A stretch of 64,000 nt of DNA from Bacillota bacterium (GCA_017889705.1 JAGGAB010000011.1:1-64000); one strand, 5' to 3'. Counted from the stretch's first letter, positions 32,386 to 42,106 are shown. Notes: generated from the sequence alone by a model not told the origin. Made by a program: numbers and translations.

Positions 32386-34290
32386 ATGAACTTATTATCG
32401 ATAGAGAACCTTACCAAAACCTATGGCGAAAAAGTTTTGTTTAAAGATGTAACCTTTGGGATTGAAGAAGGCAACAAAATTGGTTTGATTGGCGTCAATG
32501 GCACCGGCAAATCAACCTTCTTAAAAGTTATTGCCGGAGTCGATACGGCAGACAGTGGCAAAATCACGACAGGTAACAGCGTACAAGTGGAATATTTGCC
32601 GCAAAATCCTGATTTTGATGCTGAGGCAACTGTACTTGAACAGGTTTTCAAAGGGCACTCGCCGGTCATGCAGGTACTGAAAGAATATGAACAAGTATTG
32701 GCGCAAGTAGAGCAGCAGCTAGAGAATGAAGCATATCAAAAGCGTCTTATTCAACTGTCACAGCAAATGGATGCGCTAAATGCCTGGCAATTAGAGAGTG
32801 AAGCCAAGACTGTGCTTACCAAACTCGGAATTTATGACTTTTCGGCCATCGTCAGCACTTTGTCCGGTGGACAGCGCAAACGCATTGCATTAGCCAGTGC
32901 GCTTATCAATCCTGCCGACCTGTTAATACTGGATGAGCCTACAAACCATATTGATAACAATACGGTGGCTTGGCTGGAACAATATTTGGTCAAACGCAAG
33001 GGTGCGTTATTAATGATTACCCATGACCGGTATTTTCTTGACCGGGTGACAAACCGGATTATTGAACTGGATAGAGGTAATTTGTATACTTATAGCGGCA
33101 ATTACAGCAAGTTTTTGGAAGTTAAGGCCGACCGGGAAGAACAGCAGGAAGCCAGTGAACGCAAACGCCAGAACATCCTTAGAAATGAGCTGGCCTGGAT
33201 TAGGCGGGGCGCACAGGCTCGCAGTACTAAACAAAAGGCAAGAATTGAGCGGTTTGAAGAGCTTAGCGCGCAGACTCCGGAAGCTGCAGGCAGCCAGATA
33301 GAAATTAATGTTGGTGCCAGCCGGCTGGGGCGCAAGATTATTGAGTTGTCGCATATTGACAAAGAGTATGAAGGTAAAACCCTCATTGAGGATTTTAATT
33401 ATATTGTTCTGAAAAATGACCGGGTTGGCATTATCGGCCCTAACGGCAGCGGAAAATCAACCTTGCTAAATCTTATTGCCGGGCGGTTGGCAGCCGACTG
33501 TGGCCTTGTCGATATTGGACAGACTGTGAAAATCGGCTACTTTTCGCAGGAAAGCACAGAAATGAACCAAGACCTGCGAGTTATTGAATATATTAAGGAA
33601 GAGGCTCATTTTTTGCCTACTGCCGACGGTGGTACAATCAGTGCGGGACAGTTATTGGAACGCTTTCTTTTTCCACCAAGCCAGCAGTGGACACCAATTA
33701 GCAAGTTGTCTGGCGGGGAAAAACGCCGGTTGTTTTTGCTGCGTATTTTGATGAGTGCGCCCAATGTACTCCTGCTAGATGAACCTACCAATGATTTAGA
33801 CGTGCAGACACTCAGCATTCTGGAAGACTATCTGGAAGATTTCCCAGGGGTAGTTGTTGTGGTATCTCATGACCGGTATTTTCTTGACAGGCTTGTGGAA
33901 AAGCTGTTTGTATTTGAAGGTCAGGGAAAAATCACCCAATATCCTGGCAACTATTCAGATTATCAGGAAAAGGCTGCCATTCAGGATGGCGAAACCACTG
34001 ATAAAGGCAAAAATACAGTTGAGAAAAAAATAACAGTATCTGATAAACCCAAAGAACGACCACGCAAACTGTCATTTAATGAACAACGGGAATATGAGGG
34101 GATAGAAGAGGTTATTGCCGGAGTTGAATTCGAGCTTTCCCAGGTGACGGCCGCAATCAATACGGCAGGCAGCGATTTCGAATTGCTGCAGCAGCTTACC
34201 GCCAAACAGCAGGAGCTTACCACCAGGCTTGATGAATTGCTTGACCGCTGGACATATCTTAATGAACTTGTAGCTGAACTGGGTAACTAG
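32386..34290 (+). CDS. ABC-F family ATPase (Uup-like)
   Basis: This 634-residue soluble protein has two ABC ATPase domains and no membrane segment. The first has GVNGTGKST (about 36), LSGGQRKR and LLILDEPTNHID; the second has GPNGSGKST (about 350), LSGGEKRR and LLLDEPTNDLD. A charged linker of about 80 residues separates the two domains. The C-terminal 70 residues are a coiled coil, as in Uup. These proteins act on the ribosome or in DNA metabolism; a resistance role cannot be inferred. AAAGGA lies upstream of the ATG. Confidence 0.93.
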   Translation: MNLLSIENLTKTYGEKVLFKDVTFGIEEGNKIGLIGVNGTGKSTFLKVIAGVDTADSGKITTGNSVQVEYLPQNPDFDAEATVLEQVFKGHSPVMQVLKEYEQVLAQVEQQLENEAYQKRLIQLSQQMDALNAWQLESEAKTVLTKLGIYDFSAIVSTLSGGQRKRIALASALINPADLLILDEPTNHIDNNTVAWLEQYLVKRKGALLMITHDRYFLDRVTNRIIELDRGNLYTYSGNYSKFLEVKADREEQQEASERKRQNILRNELAWIRRGAQARSTKQKARIERFEELSAQTPEAAGSQIEINVGASRLGRKIIELSHIDKEYEGKTLIEDFNYIVLKNDRVGIIGPNGSGKSTLLNLIAGRLAADCGLVDIGQTVKIGYFSQESTEMNQDLRVIEYIKEEAHFLPTADGGTISAGQLLERFLFPPSQQWTPISKLSGGEKRRLFLLRILMSAPNVLLLDEPTNDLDVQTLSILEDYLEDFPGVVVVVSHDRYFLDRLVEKLFVFEGQGKITQYPGNYSDYQEKAAIQDGETTDKGKNTVEKKITVSDKPKERPRKLSFNEQREYEGIEEVIAGVEFELSQVTAAINTAGSDFELLQQLTAKQQELTTRLDELLDRWTYLNELVAELGN

Positions 34291-34315
34291 AGAAATAAAG
34301 GGGTTAGAAGGGCTT

Positions 34316-34651
34316 ATGACTATACAGCTTGTTGGCACTAAAAAATGCCAGGATACCAGAAAAGCCGAAAGGTATTTTAAAGAACGCAAAATACCTTTTC
34401 AATTTATAGATTTGAATGTCAGAGGGCTAAGTAAAGGCGAACTTGACAAAGTGAGAGCTGCTGTCGGCGGGCTGGAAAATCTGATTGACAAAACCGGTAA
34501 AGAATATGAAAAACGCAATTTAAAATACTTGGTGCACAATGTTGAAGAGATGCTGCTGGAACATCCGCTGCTATTACGGACGCCCATAGTGCGTAATGGC
34601 GCTAAGGCCACTGTAGGCTATTGTCCGGAAGTATGGAGCAGTTGGAGTTAG
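34316..34651 (+). CDS. ArsC/Spx-family protein
   Basis: This 111-residue thioredoxin-fold protein of the ArsC/Spx/YffB type has a single Cys (KKCQDTRKAERYF) at the N-terminus where arsenate reductases carry their catalytic Cys, and RTPIVRNGAKATVGY near the end. It lacks the second Cys of Spx (CxxC). It follows ABC-F by 25 bp and may be cotranscribed. A glutathione-, thiol- or arsenate-linked role is all that can be suggested. Confidence 0.85.
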   Translation: MTIQLVGTKKCQDTRKAERYFKERKIPFQFIDLNVRGLSKGELDKVRAAVGGLENLIDKTGKEYEKRNLKYLVHNVEEMLLEHPLLLRTPIVRNGAKATVGYCPEVWSSWS

Positions 34652-34727
34652 CTCAATTGCAGCAGGCAATTTGCGTTATGTTACAACAGATACTGGCAAC
34701 TAGTGTAGAGAAAATGGAGATAGAATA

Positions 34728-36893
34728 ATGCTGACAAAAGCGCGGGAAGTATTAAAAAAATATTATGGCTATGATGAGTTCCGGCCAGGGCAGGCTAAAG
34801 TTATTGGCAGTTTACTTGGCGGCAAGGACACAGTTGCCATTATGCCGACAGGAGCTGGCAAATCGCTGTGTTTTCAGATTCCGGCAATGCTAATGCCAGG
34901 TGTTACTTTGGTTATTTCGCCACTCATTTCACTAATGAAAGATCAGGTGGATGCATTAACTGAGCAAGGCATACCGGCAACCTTTATTAATAGTTCGCTG
35001 AGCGGTTCGGAGGTCGGGCGGCGACTGCAGCAAATGCGCGCCGGGCGGTATAAGCTAGTATATGTGGCGCCTGAGCGCCTTACTGCCGACTGGTTCCAAG
35101 CAGTGGCCGGAGAACTTACTATCAGCATGCTGGCTGTTGACGAAGCCCATTGTGTTTCTCAGTGGGGTCATGATTTTCGCCCCAGTTATCGCAATGTGGG
35201 TGCTTTTATCGCCGGGCTAAATGCGCGGCCGGTTATTGGCGCTTTTACCGCTACCGCTACACCTGAAGTCAAGAATGATATTGAAAACTTATTAAACTTA
35301 CGTTGGCCGCAAGTTCATATAACCGGCTTTGATCGTCCTAATCTTTCTTTTTCGGTTTTGCGTGGTGAAAACAAGCAGCAATTTGTCTTGCAATACTGTA
35401 AAGCCAACGCCGGTCAGGCAGGCATTATTTATGCGGCTACCCGCAAAGAAGTGGATAACCTCTATGAATTGCTTAAGAAAAAAGGCTTTGCCGCAGGGCG
35501 TTATCATGCCGGGTTAAGTGACGAAGAACGAATGAGCCAGCAAGAGCAATTTTTGTATGATGATATCCGGGTTATGGTGGCAACCAATGCCTTTGGTATG
35601 GGGATTGACAAATCCAATGTCCGCTATGTAGTGCATTACAATATGCCCAAAAATATGGAGTCTTACTATCAGGAAGCTGGCCGCAGCGGACGGGATGGCG
35701 CCCCGGGAGAATGCACTTTGCTGTTTGGGCCGCAAGACCCGTTATTGCAGCGGTTTTTAATAGATAAATCAGTGGAACATCCGGAACGTAAGCAGCACGA
35801 ACTAAAAAAACTGCAAGAGATGGTGGATTATTGCCATACACCTGACTGTCTGCGGCATTATATCTTAAATTATTTTGGTGAACCGACAACTGGTGAGGGC
35901 TGCGGCCATTGCGGCAACTGCACGGCAGACGGGGAACAGGTGGATATTACAGTAGATGCCCAGAAAGTATTTTCCTGCATTTACCGCATGAAAGAGCGCT
36001 TCGGCATTTCGGTGATTGCTGATGTATTAAAAGGTTCTAAAAATAAAAAAGTCCAGCAACTGGGTTTCGATAAGCTGCCGACCTATGGCTTAATGGCAGG
36101 ACGCACAGTACCGGATATAAAAACGTTGGTGCAGCGGCTGGTAGCCACCGGCTATTTGCGTTTGACTGAAAGCGAGTATCCGGTGGTAAAACTAGAAACC
36201 GAAGCATATTTAGTACTGCGCAGCGAAGCCAGAGTCTGGCAAAAAGTATTTACCGAACGTCAGCCAGTGCAGGATGATTCTTTATTTGAACTTTTACGGC
36301 AATGCCGCAAACGCATTTCCGAGCGGGAAGGTGTACCGCCGTTTGTTGTATTTGCTGACACAACCCTCAAGGAAATGAGCCAGCAGCGGCCAACAGATTT
36401 TGATGCTTTACGCCAAATCAAAGGTATCGGCGAACTTAAACTCCATAAATATGGTGATGAATTTTTGCAGGTTATTACGGTATACTTGGCTGAATATGGC
36501 GTATCAGCAGAAAAATCCGAGCTGACAGTTAGTGCAGTGCCAGCTAAAAAAGCAGCAGCTAAAAAGAAAAACAGCAAAGCTGAGACTGAACCCAGTCATC
36601 AGGTAACGCTGACAATGTACCGAGACGGCAGCAGTTTAGCGGATATTGCCAAACATCGTGAGTTAAGCGGGCAGACGGTATTGAATCACTTGGTGCGCTG
36701 TGATCAGGAGGGTCTGGTTGTTGACTGGGATCGACTTATACCTGCTCAATATGAAAAACTTATTATTACCAAGATAAACGAAGTTGGCGCAGGCCAGCTA
36801 AAACCGATTAAAGAGGTATTGCCTGATGCGGTAAGCTATGCCGCTATAAAAGCGGTTTTGTGTAAGCATTTTAGCGCGGCAGGCAAGGCGTAA
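34728..36893 (+). CDS. recQ: ATP-dependent DNA helicase RecQ
   Basis: This 721-residue 3'-5' DNA helicase acts in recombination and replication repair. Walker [13 protein letters not shown] (about 45), [17 protein letters not shown] (motif II and the RecQ aromatic-rich loop), ATATP and GRSGRDG are present. A zinc-binding cluster follows ([12 protein letters not shown] to CGHCGNC, about 378-402), then a winged-helix (RQC) region, an HRDC domain (about 515-590) and a helix-turn-helix C-terminus. The full-length architecture is slightly longer than E. coli RecQ. It is preceded by a 76-bp gap with AATGGAGATAG near the start. Confidence 0.95.
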   Translation: MLTKAREVLKKYYGYDEFRPGQAKVIGSLLGGKDTVAIMPTGAGKSLCFQIPAMLMPGVTLVISPLISLMKDQVDALTEQGIPATFINSSLSGSEVGRRLQQMRAGRYKLVYVAPERLTADWFQAVAGELTISMLAVDEAHCVSQWGHDFRPSYRNVGAFIAGLNARPVIGAFTATATPEVKNDIENLLNLRWPQVHITGFDRPNLSFSVLRGENKQQFVLQYCKANAGQAGIIYAATRKEVDNLYELLKKKGFAAGRYHAGLSDEERMSQQEQFLYDDIRVMVATNAFGMGIDKSNVRYVVHYNMPKNMESYYQEAGRSGRDGAPGECTLLFGPQDPLLQRFLIDKSVEHPERKQHELKKLQEMVDYCHTPDCLRHYILNYFGEPTTGEGCGHCGNCTADGEQVDITVDAQKVFSCIYRMKERFGISVIADVLKGSKNKKVQQLGFDKLPTYGLMAGRTVPDIKTLVQRLVATGYLRLTESEYPVVKLETEAYLVLRSEARVWQKVFTERQPVQDDSLFELLRQCRKRISEREGVPPFVVFADTTLKEMSQQRPTDFDALRQIKGIGELKLHKYGDEFLQVITVYLAEYGVSAEKSELTVSAVPAKKAAAKKKNSKAETEPSHQVTLTMYRDGSSLADIAKHRELSGQTVLNHLVRCDQEGLVVDWDRLIPAQYEKLIITKINEVGAGQLKPIKEVLPDAVSYAAIKAVLCKHFSAAGKA

Positions 36894-36918
36894 CGACTAT
36901 GACGTAGGAGAGGCGCTT

Positions 36919-38208
36919 ATGAATAAAAAAGCGGTAGCATGGCTTTATCAGCAATTACCTGAACTTATTGATAAAGGCATACTGACAACAGAAAGTGCTG
37001 AGCGGATCAGGGAATATTACGGACCGGCAACTGACAACACAGGCAATAGAACTTTCTTACTAATTTTTGGCGTAATTGGCGCGCTGCTGGTAGGGCTTGG
37101 TATTATCTTAATCTTAGCTCATAATTGGGAGCAATTGACCAAGCTGCAGCGCCTTATGATCGCAGTTGGCCTGCTTGCAATTTCGCAAATTATTGCCGGC
37201 TGTGTGCTGTGGTTTAAGCGCGATAGCCTTGCCTGGCGCGAGGCATCAGCCACATTGCTCACTTTGATGATCGGAGCGGCATTGGCGATGGTGGGGCAAA
37301 CCTATCATTTAGTGGAAGATGTGGAGGCTTTTCTGCTTACGTGGATGGTACTGTCACTGCCGGTGCTGTACTTAATGAATTCTACAGCTGCCGCCATCCT
37401 ATATTTGCTGGGAGTAACCTCTTGGATTAGCAACCAGCATGGCAATCATTTAGTCTGGCTATTGTTTGGAGCGGTGCTGCCCTATTACCGGGGACTGCTT
37501 ATCAGCCGCTCTAAGGCCAATGCTACCGTTATTATATCCTGGGTGATAAACCTTTGCTTCTATTTTATCTTTGGAGCAGTATTTTCAGCGGAACTGAACA
37601 AGTTGGGACTGTTAGTTTATAGTGCTTTGTTTGCCCTGACCTACCTTCTGGGTGCCGGGTGGTTTAAAGAAGAGGAATACAGTGGCCGCATGCCGTTTAA
37701 GGTGGTAGGCCTGGCAGGAAGTCTTGGCATCACTTTCATCCTGACATTTAAGGATGTTTGGCAGGGCTTGGCTTTAGGCTGGCACGCAGAGACCATGCTT
37801 GGTTATGGGATAGCAGGTGCATTGCTGTTGCTGACAATAGGCGCCAATGTATTACTGCGCAGCCCGGATGCGCTTAGTATCAGACGATTTTCGTTGCTCC
37901 CCTGTGTGATTGGCATTGCTTATTTATTTTTGGCCTATGAACCAAGTGGTATTGGTGCTGCCGTTATATTGAACGCTTATATGTTGCTGCTTAGTATCAG
38001 TGTTATGGCAAGCGGAGTGCAGAGGCAAAGCCTGGGAATTGTAAATATGGGGATGCTGCTGGTGGTGGCACTGATTGTTGCCCGCTTTTTTGACATTGAT
38101 ATAAGTTTTGTGGCTCGCGGCATAGCCTTTGTTCTGGTAGGTCTGGCATTTCTCACCGCCAATATCGTTTTACTACGCCGCAAAGCGGGGTGGCAGCATG
38201 AAGAATAA
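36919..38208 (+). CDS. DUF2157 membrane protein
   Basis: This 429-residue polytopic membrane protein has a roughly 50-residue cytosolic N-terminus and about 12 predicted helices. The first helix reads FLLIFGVIGALLVGLGIILI. It matches the DUF2157 family. Its last 11 bases overlap the start of the next gene, which encodes the partner that usually accompanies DUF2157. Function unknown. Begins 25 bp after recQ. Confidence 0.88.
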   Translation: MNKKAVAWLYQQLPELIDKGILTTESAERIREYYGPATDNTGNRTFLLIFGVIGALLVGLGIILILAHNWEQLTKLQRLMIAVGLLAISQIIAGCVLWFKRDSLAWREASATLLTLMIGAALAMVGQTYHLVEDVEAFLLTWMVLSLPVLYLMNSTAAAILYLLGVTSWISNQHGNHLVWLLFGAVLPYYRGLLISRSKANATVIISWVINLCFYFIFGAVFSAELNKLGLLVYSALFALTYLLGAGWFKEEEYSGRMPFKVVGLAGSLGITFILTFKDVWQGLALGWHAETMLGYGIAGALLLLTIGANVLLRSPDALSIRRFSLLPCVIGIAYLFLAYEPSGIGAAVILNAYMLLLSISVMASGVQRQSLGIVNMGMLLVVALIVARFFDIDISFVARGIAFVLVGLAFLTANIVLLRRKAGWQHEE

Positions 38209-38749
38209 AAAATGGCTGCTCAGTTTATTTATCCTGGTTGCTTTTATTCAGCTAACTGTGCCGATTTTTATGGCTTGGCGCTGGGAGGATGTACTGCAGA
38301 CCGGACGCCGCTTTTATTGGGAAACCGCTCCGGTTGATCCTTATGATGCCTTTAAGGGACGCTATGTTGCACTGGGGTTTAAAGAAAATACCCTTTCCGG
38401 TGTCAATACAGAACAGTTGATTGGCGGGCAACTGGTATATGCCATTATTGATGAGAATACAGAGGGCAAGGCCTACATCAGCGGCCTGAGTATGGTTCGG
38501 CCAGATTCCGGGTATTACATAAAAGCCAAAGCGTATGCTGTTGGCAAAGATAAGGTACATGTAAACCTGCCTTTTAACCGCTATTATTTGCCGGAAGAGC
38601 TGGCTGCCCAAGCGGAAACAGTTTACCGGGAAAGTGCGGGTAAACAATCTGGTGTTGCGGCTGTACGCATCAAAGACGGATATGGTGTTGTTGAGCAGTT
38701 GTATATTGGGAATAAACCATTGCAGGAAGTTTTGCAGCAAACGCGCTAA
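38198..38749 (+). CDS. GDYXXLXY-domain protein (DUF2157 partner)
   Basis: This 183-residue protein has one N-terminal membrane helix (WLLSLFILVAFIQLTVPIFM), then an extracytoplasmic domain with PYDAFKGRYVALGF, which is the GDYXXLXY motif in modified form, and a C-terminal beta-rich part. It overlaps the DUF2157 gene by 11 bp, which fits translation of the two as one unit. The family is described only by its motif and its neighbour. Confidence 0.88.
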   Translation: MKNKKWLLSLFILVAFIQLTVPIFMAWRWEDVLQTGRRFYWETAPVDPYDAFKGRYVALGFKENTLSGVNTEQLIGGQLVYAIIDENTEGKAYISGLSMVRPDSGYYIKAKAYAVGKDKVHVNLPFNRYYLPEELAAQAETVYRESAGKQSGVAAVRIKDGYGVVEQLYIGNKPLQEVLQQTR

Positions 38750-38768
38750 CAGAAAAGGAAAGATAGTC

Positions 38769-39032
38769 ATGCCATACACTTATATAATCCGCTGTGCGGA
38801 TAATACCTATTACACCGGATGGACAACCGATTTAGAAACAAGACTGGTGGCGCATAACAGCGGCAGTGGTGCTCGCTATACCCGGGGGCGTTTGCCGGTT
38901 GAACTGGTGTATTATGAAGAATATGCTAACGAGAGTCTGGCCCGCAAGCGTGAATATGCCATCAAACAGCTTACACGTAAAGTAAAAGAAGAAATGATAC
39001 AAGAGTTTGGGGCGCAGACTACAACAAAATAA
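38769..39032 (+). CDS. GIY-YIG family protein (UPF0213/YhbQ type)
   Basis: This 87-residue single-domain GIY-YIG nuclease-fold protein has the conserved YTYIIRCADNTYYTGWT (GIY and YIG equivalents), the RYTRGRLPVELVYYE segment with catalytic Arg, and the ESLARKREYAIKQL segment with Glu/Lys of the family. The ATG at 38769 is preceded by AAAGGAAAG. It follows the GDYXXLXY gene by 19 bp and probably belongs to the same transcript. Activity of this family on DNA is not firmly established. Confidence 0.92.
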   Translation: MPYTYIIRCADNTYYTGWTTDLETRLVAHNSGSGARYTRGRLPVELVYYEEYANESLARKREYAIKQLTRKVKEEMIQEFGAQTTTK

Positions 39033-39042
39033 GGAGAATATG

Positions 39043-39240
39043 ATGGACGGAACACAACGAAAAAATATAAAGCCAGGTACAAAAGTGAAAATTGTACAAA
39101 AGCAGCATCAGCGCACAGGTCAGTTAACCGAAGGGATTGTCAAAGACATATTGACAAACAGCCTGGTACATCACCGAGGTATCAAAGTCAGGCTGACTGA
39201 CGGCACTATTGGTCGGGTACAGGAAGTGGTTAATCCGTAA
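39043..39240 (+). CDS. YwbE family protein (DUF2196)
   Basis: This roughly 65-residue beta-rich protein, with KPGTKVKIVQKQHQRTGQLT and KVRLTDGTIGRVQEVV, matches the YwbE family and resembles a KOW/SH3-like fold. The ATG at 39043 has AAGGAG six bases upstream (39040 is also possible). It follows the GIY-YIG gene with a 10-bp gap. Role unknown. Confidence 0.85.
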   Translation: MDGTQRKNIKPGTKVKIVQKQHQRTGQLTEGIVKDILTNSLVHHRGIKVRLTDGTIGRVQEVVNP

Positions 39241-39263
39241 TGAGTACAGGAATAATAGCAATA

Positions 39264-39308
39264 AAACAACGAGCTAAATTCCAGGTTTGGAGTTTAGCTC
39301 GTTGTTGG
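39264..39308. terminator. Bidirectional terminator
   Basis: Arms AACAACGAGCTAAA and TTTAGCTCGTTGTT sit between the convergent ywbE-like gene and DAHP synthase 1. Confidence 0.8.
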
Positions 39309-39309
39309 T

Positions 39310-40323
39310 TTAAATAGTACGATTGTCAATGCGCGCAATTTCCCGCAGGGAATTCATAAGAGCGGCGAAGCGCTCGGGTTTAATAGACTGCTGGCCGTCA
39401 CATTTGGCATTGCTGGGGTCTTGGTGGACTTCGATAATAACCCCGTCGGCACCAACGGCAACAGCGGCTTTGGATAATGACTCCACCATCCACCACAAGC
39501 CGGCAGCATGGCTGGGATCTACAATGACTGGTAAGTGGCTGAGTTTTTTGATTGCCAGCACGGCGCTAAGGTCAAGTGTATTACGGGTATAGGTTTCAAA
39601 AGTACGAATGCCGCGTTCGCACAAGATGACATTTTCATTGCCGCCGGCCATAATGTATTCGGCAGACATTAACAATTCTTCAATGGTTGCGCTTAGTCCG
39701 CGTTTGAGCAGAATGGGTTTAGTGAGTTGCCCGGCGGCTTTTAGCAAGTCAAAATTCTGCATGTTACGGGCACCGATTTGGATAACATCAATATCTTCGT
39801 GATATAGTTCCAATTGAGAAATTGACATAATTTCAGTGACAATAGGCAACCCGGTGACTTGGCGGGCTTGTTTTAAGAGTTCCAGACCCTCGCCCTGCAT
39901 ACCCTGGAAACTGTAAGGTGAAGAGCGGGGTTTGAAGGCGCCGCCTCTTAAGAAGCCTGCACCGGCAGATTTCACATCTTGGGCAATCCCGATGATTTGC
40001 TCACGGCTTTCAACAGAACAGGGGCCGGCAATAATCGCTAGCTGATTGCCGCCAATGGTTTGTGAACCAATCTGGATTACTGTGCTTTCAGGATGAAAGG
40101 TGCGGTTGGCTTTTTTGTAAGGTTCTTGCACAGACAGTACTTTTTCCACATAGGTTTTGCTCAGCAAGTAATCGCGGTCGAGTTTGCCGGTATCGCCGAC
40201 AATTCCTAAAATTGTCTGGAATTCTCCATAAGTGGGCCAAACACTGCAACCATAATTCTCCAATTCCTGTTTTAGCTTGTCAATTTCTGCCGGTGTTGCT
40301 AATTTGTTTAATACAATAACCAT
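39310..40323 (-). CDS. aroF: 3-deoxy-7-phosphoheptulonate synthase (DAHP synthase) 1
   Basis: This 337-residue DAHP synthase condenses PEP and erythrose 4-phosphate, the first step of aromatic amino acid biosynthesis. A roughly 80-residue ferredoxin-like N-terminal domain (the regulatory fold seen in Thermotoga-type enzymes) precedes a TIM barrel with AGPCSVESREQI (about 108), [28 protein letters not shown] segment and [11 protein letters not shown]. Length is usual. The ATG at 40323 has AAGGAGG upstream; the longer frame to 40374 lacks a ribosome site. It is controlled by the attenuator at 40345-40610. A paralogue at 58016 has the same domain layout. Confidence 0.95.
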   Translation of the reverse strand: MVIVLNKLATPAEIDKLKQELENYGCSVWPTYGEFQTILGIVGDTGKLDRDYLLSKTYVEKVLSVQEPYKKANRTFHPESTVIQIGSQTIGGNQLAIIAGPCSVESREQIIGIAQDVKSAGAGFLRGGAFKPRSSPYSFQGMQGEGLELLKQARQVTGLPIVTEIMSISQLELYHEDIDVIQIGARNMQNFDLLKAAGQLTKPILLKRGLSATIEELLMSAEYIMAGGNENVILCERGIRTFETYTRNTLDLSAVLAIKKLSHLPVIVDPSHAAGLWWMVESLSKAAVAVGADGVIIEVHQDPSNAKCDGQQSIKPERFAALMNSLREIARIDNRTI

Positions 40324-40344
40324 AAAGTAAGACCTCCTTGAATA

Positions 40345-40389
40345 ATTAAAAAATAATAAAACCCTAAGACTCAATGAGCCTTAGGGTTT
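40345..40389 (-). terminator. Attenuator terminator for aroF
   Basis: On the minus strand, AAACCCTAAG and CTTAGGGTTT form the stem, followed by an AT-rich tail with TTTTTT; it ends 22 bp before the aroF ATG. The 5' arm segment AAGGCTCAT can instead pair with the leader peptide codons ATGAGCCCTT (40416-40425), forming an antiterminator. Confidence 0.85.
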
Positions 40390-40413
40390 GTTTTCGCTGG
40401 TGTGCGGTTAGAG

Positions 40414-40539
40414 TTAAGGGCTCATAGACAAACTGGCTATTAAGTTATTCCAACGGAAAAAGCCTGCGCTAAAAAAGTTAGCCCAAGCAAAAAAGAAAAA
40501 GTATTGTTTTGTATACAAGTTAGCAGTAGTTAATGTCAT
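40414..40539 (-). CDS. Aromatic leader peptide of the aroF attenuator
   Basis: This 41-residue leader peptide is read on the minus strand from ATG at 40539, with AGGTGA five bases upstream. The sequence contains YFFFFAWANFFSAGFFRW, with 8 Phe, 2 Trp and 1 Tyr in that 18-residue stretch. The TAA stop lies at 40414-40416, so a ribosome finishing the peptide would cover ATGAGCCCTT and allow the terminator, whereas stalling at the Phe/Trp codons leaves it free to pair with AAGGCTCAT. The layout matches the phe/trp leader peptides of enterobacteria. Which amino acid dominates cannot be told, though Phe is clearly favoured. Confidence 0.85.
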   Translation of the reverse strand: MTLTTANLYTKQYFFFFAWANFFSAGFFRWNNLIASLSMSP

Positions 40540-40582
40540 TATGCTCACCTAATACCCAGTTAATTTTTAAAACTATGTATTC

Positions 40583-40610
40583 ATTATACCAAACAAGTAG
40601 GAACTGTCAA
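40583..40610 (-). promoter_or_regulatory. Promoter of the aroF leader
   Basis: On the minus strand, TTGACA (40605-40610) and TATAAT (40583-40588) are 16 bp apart, both perfect consensus, with an extended -10 (TTTGGTATAAT). The leader peptide begins about 45 bases downstream. The other 230 bp of the gap, up to nth at 40842, hold no gene. Confidence 0.85.
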
Positions 40611-40841
40611 GTTTGAAAAGTTAAAACACAAAAACTTAATAAAAGTGTAACGTGGGAAAGGGTGTGGGCGTATAAAAACAATATAATTGAATTCTTATAG
40701 TGTACCTTGCTTGGAGTGACGCAAAATGTAAAAAAAGCTTATCTATATGTCGCTATCAATAGCAGAGTGGCTGGAGTTAAGGAGCTAAATGCGATACAAT
40801 AATAGACATAGATTACGAATATCCTAAGCAGGAGGCCCGGA

Positions 40842-41474
40842 ATGCGCATTACCAAAGCAATAAAACAGCAAATGCTTGAAGTTCTTGAACAAAATTATAA
40901 AGATACTACGACTGCGCTCAGCTATTCGACGCCTTTTGAGCTGTTGATTGCTGTTATTTTATCGGCGCAGTGTACTGATGTTCGGGTGAATGTAATTACC
41001 GCAAGAATGTTTCCAATGTACAATACGCCGGAAAAAATTCTTGCATTAGGACAAAGCGGACTTGAAGAAGAAATTAGGGATTGTGGTTTGTTCCGCAGCA
41101 AAGCGAAGAATATTATAGCAACTTGTGAAGTGTTATGTCAGAAATATGGTGGACAAGTTCCGGACAATTTTGAGGACTTGATTACTTTACCCGGAGTAGG
41201 ACGTAAGACGGCTAATGTTATAATAAGCCAACTGTTTGGCGTGCCGGCAATTGCTGTTGACACCCATGTGTTTAGGGTTTCTAACCGCCTGAAGCTCGCA
41301 ATGGGAGAAACACCGCTTGCAGTTGAACAGGGGTTGATGAAAACCATACCACGGCAAAAATGGAGTGATGCCCATCATTGGTTGATTTGGCACGGCCGCA
41401 AGGTGTGTAAAGCGGTTAAGCCGGCCTGTAATGTCTGTCCGCTCAATCAACTATGCCCAAGTACAAAAATTTAA
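40842..41474 (+). CDS. nth: Endonuclease III
   Basis: This 210-residue base-excision repair enzyme removes oxidised pyrimidines and has AP-lyase activity. The helix-hairpin-helix (LITLPGVGRKTANVI, with the catalytic Lys, about 118) and GPD-type Asp (AIAVDTHVFRVSNRL) are clear. The C-terminal [4Fe-4S] cluster has its four Cys in CKAVKPACNVCPLNQLC. Full length. GCAGGAGG lies just upstream of the ATG. Confidence 0.97.
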   Translation: MRITKAIKQQMLEVLEQNYKDTTTALSYSTPFELLIAVILSAQCTDVRVNVITARMFPMYNTPEKILALGQSGLEEEIRDCGLFRSKAKNIIATCEVLCQKYGGQVPDNFEDLITLPGVGRKTANVIISQLFGVPAIAVDTHVFRVSNRLKLAMGETPLAVEQGLMKTIPRQKWSDAHHWLIWHGRKVCKAVKPACNVCPLNQLCPSTKI

Positions 41475-41537
41475 CATAATCCATGTTGTATAAATATTAT
41501 GTTCGACGTATAATAACACATAGATTGGGGGATGAGT

Positions 41538-41993
41538 ATGATTATCTATCGTAAAGCAAAATTTAGCGATGTGGAAGACATCCTTAAGTTAATTAATGAT
41601 TATGCCGAGCAGGGATTAATGCTGCCCAGAGCACGCAATACACTATATGAAGGACTGCGGGAATTTATTTTGGCTGAAGAGAATGGCAAAATTGTAGGTA
41701 TTGCCGCTTTGCATTTGGTATGGGAGGAATTGGGCGAGATTCGGGCCTTGGCTGTGCATCCTGACAAAACCCAAAGTGGTATTGGCAGAAAAATTGTTGA
41801 TATGTTAACCGAAGAGGCCAGAGAGCTAGGTGTTAAAACCTTGTTTGCATTAACTTATCAGCCAGGATTTTTCGCTAAGCTGGATTTTAAAGAAGTACCC
41901 AAAGAGAGTGTCCCTCATAAGATGTGGAAAGAATGCATCAACTGTCCTAAATTCCCAAATTGTGATGAGATAGCTATGGTTAAAAATTTGTAA
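41538..41993 (+). CDS. GNAT-family N-acetyltransferase
   Basis: This 151-residue GNAT fold has acetyl-CoA-binding RALAVHPDKTQSGIGRKIVDML (the R-x-x-G-x-G/A loop, about 85), the active-site region VWEELGEIRALAV and the C-terminal CPKFPNCDEIAMV with two Cys. It resembles ArgA-like N-acetylglutamate synthases found alone in Firmicutes (early MLPRARNTLYEGLREF). The ATG at 41538 has GGGGG six bases upstream, preferred over 41532. It follows nth by 63 bp and may be cotranscribed. Confidence 0.85.
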   Translation: MIIYRKAKFSDVEDILKLINDYAEQGLMLPRARNTLYEGLREFILAEENGKIVGIAALHLVWEELGEIRALAVHPDKTQSGIGRKIVDMLTEEARELGVKTLFALTYQPGFFAKLDFKEVPKESVPHKMWKECINCPKFPNCDEIAMVKNL

Positions 41994-42017
41994 TAGCTGA
42001 ACTCCCGTGAATAAAGG

Positions 42018-42055
42018 GGCCATCGCGCTAAGTAATTAGTACGATGGCCTTTTTC
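42018..42055 (+). terminator. Terminator after the GNAT gene
   Basis: The hairpin GGCCATCG / CGATGGCC is followed by TTTTTC. Confidence 0.8.
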
Positions 42056-42106
42056 AGACATTAGAATTGTTTTGGGAATTGAGGTGGGCCGATAGAACAA
42101 AAGGCC

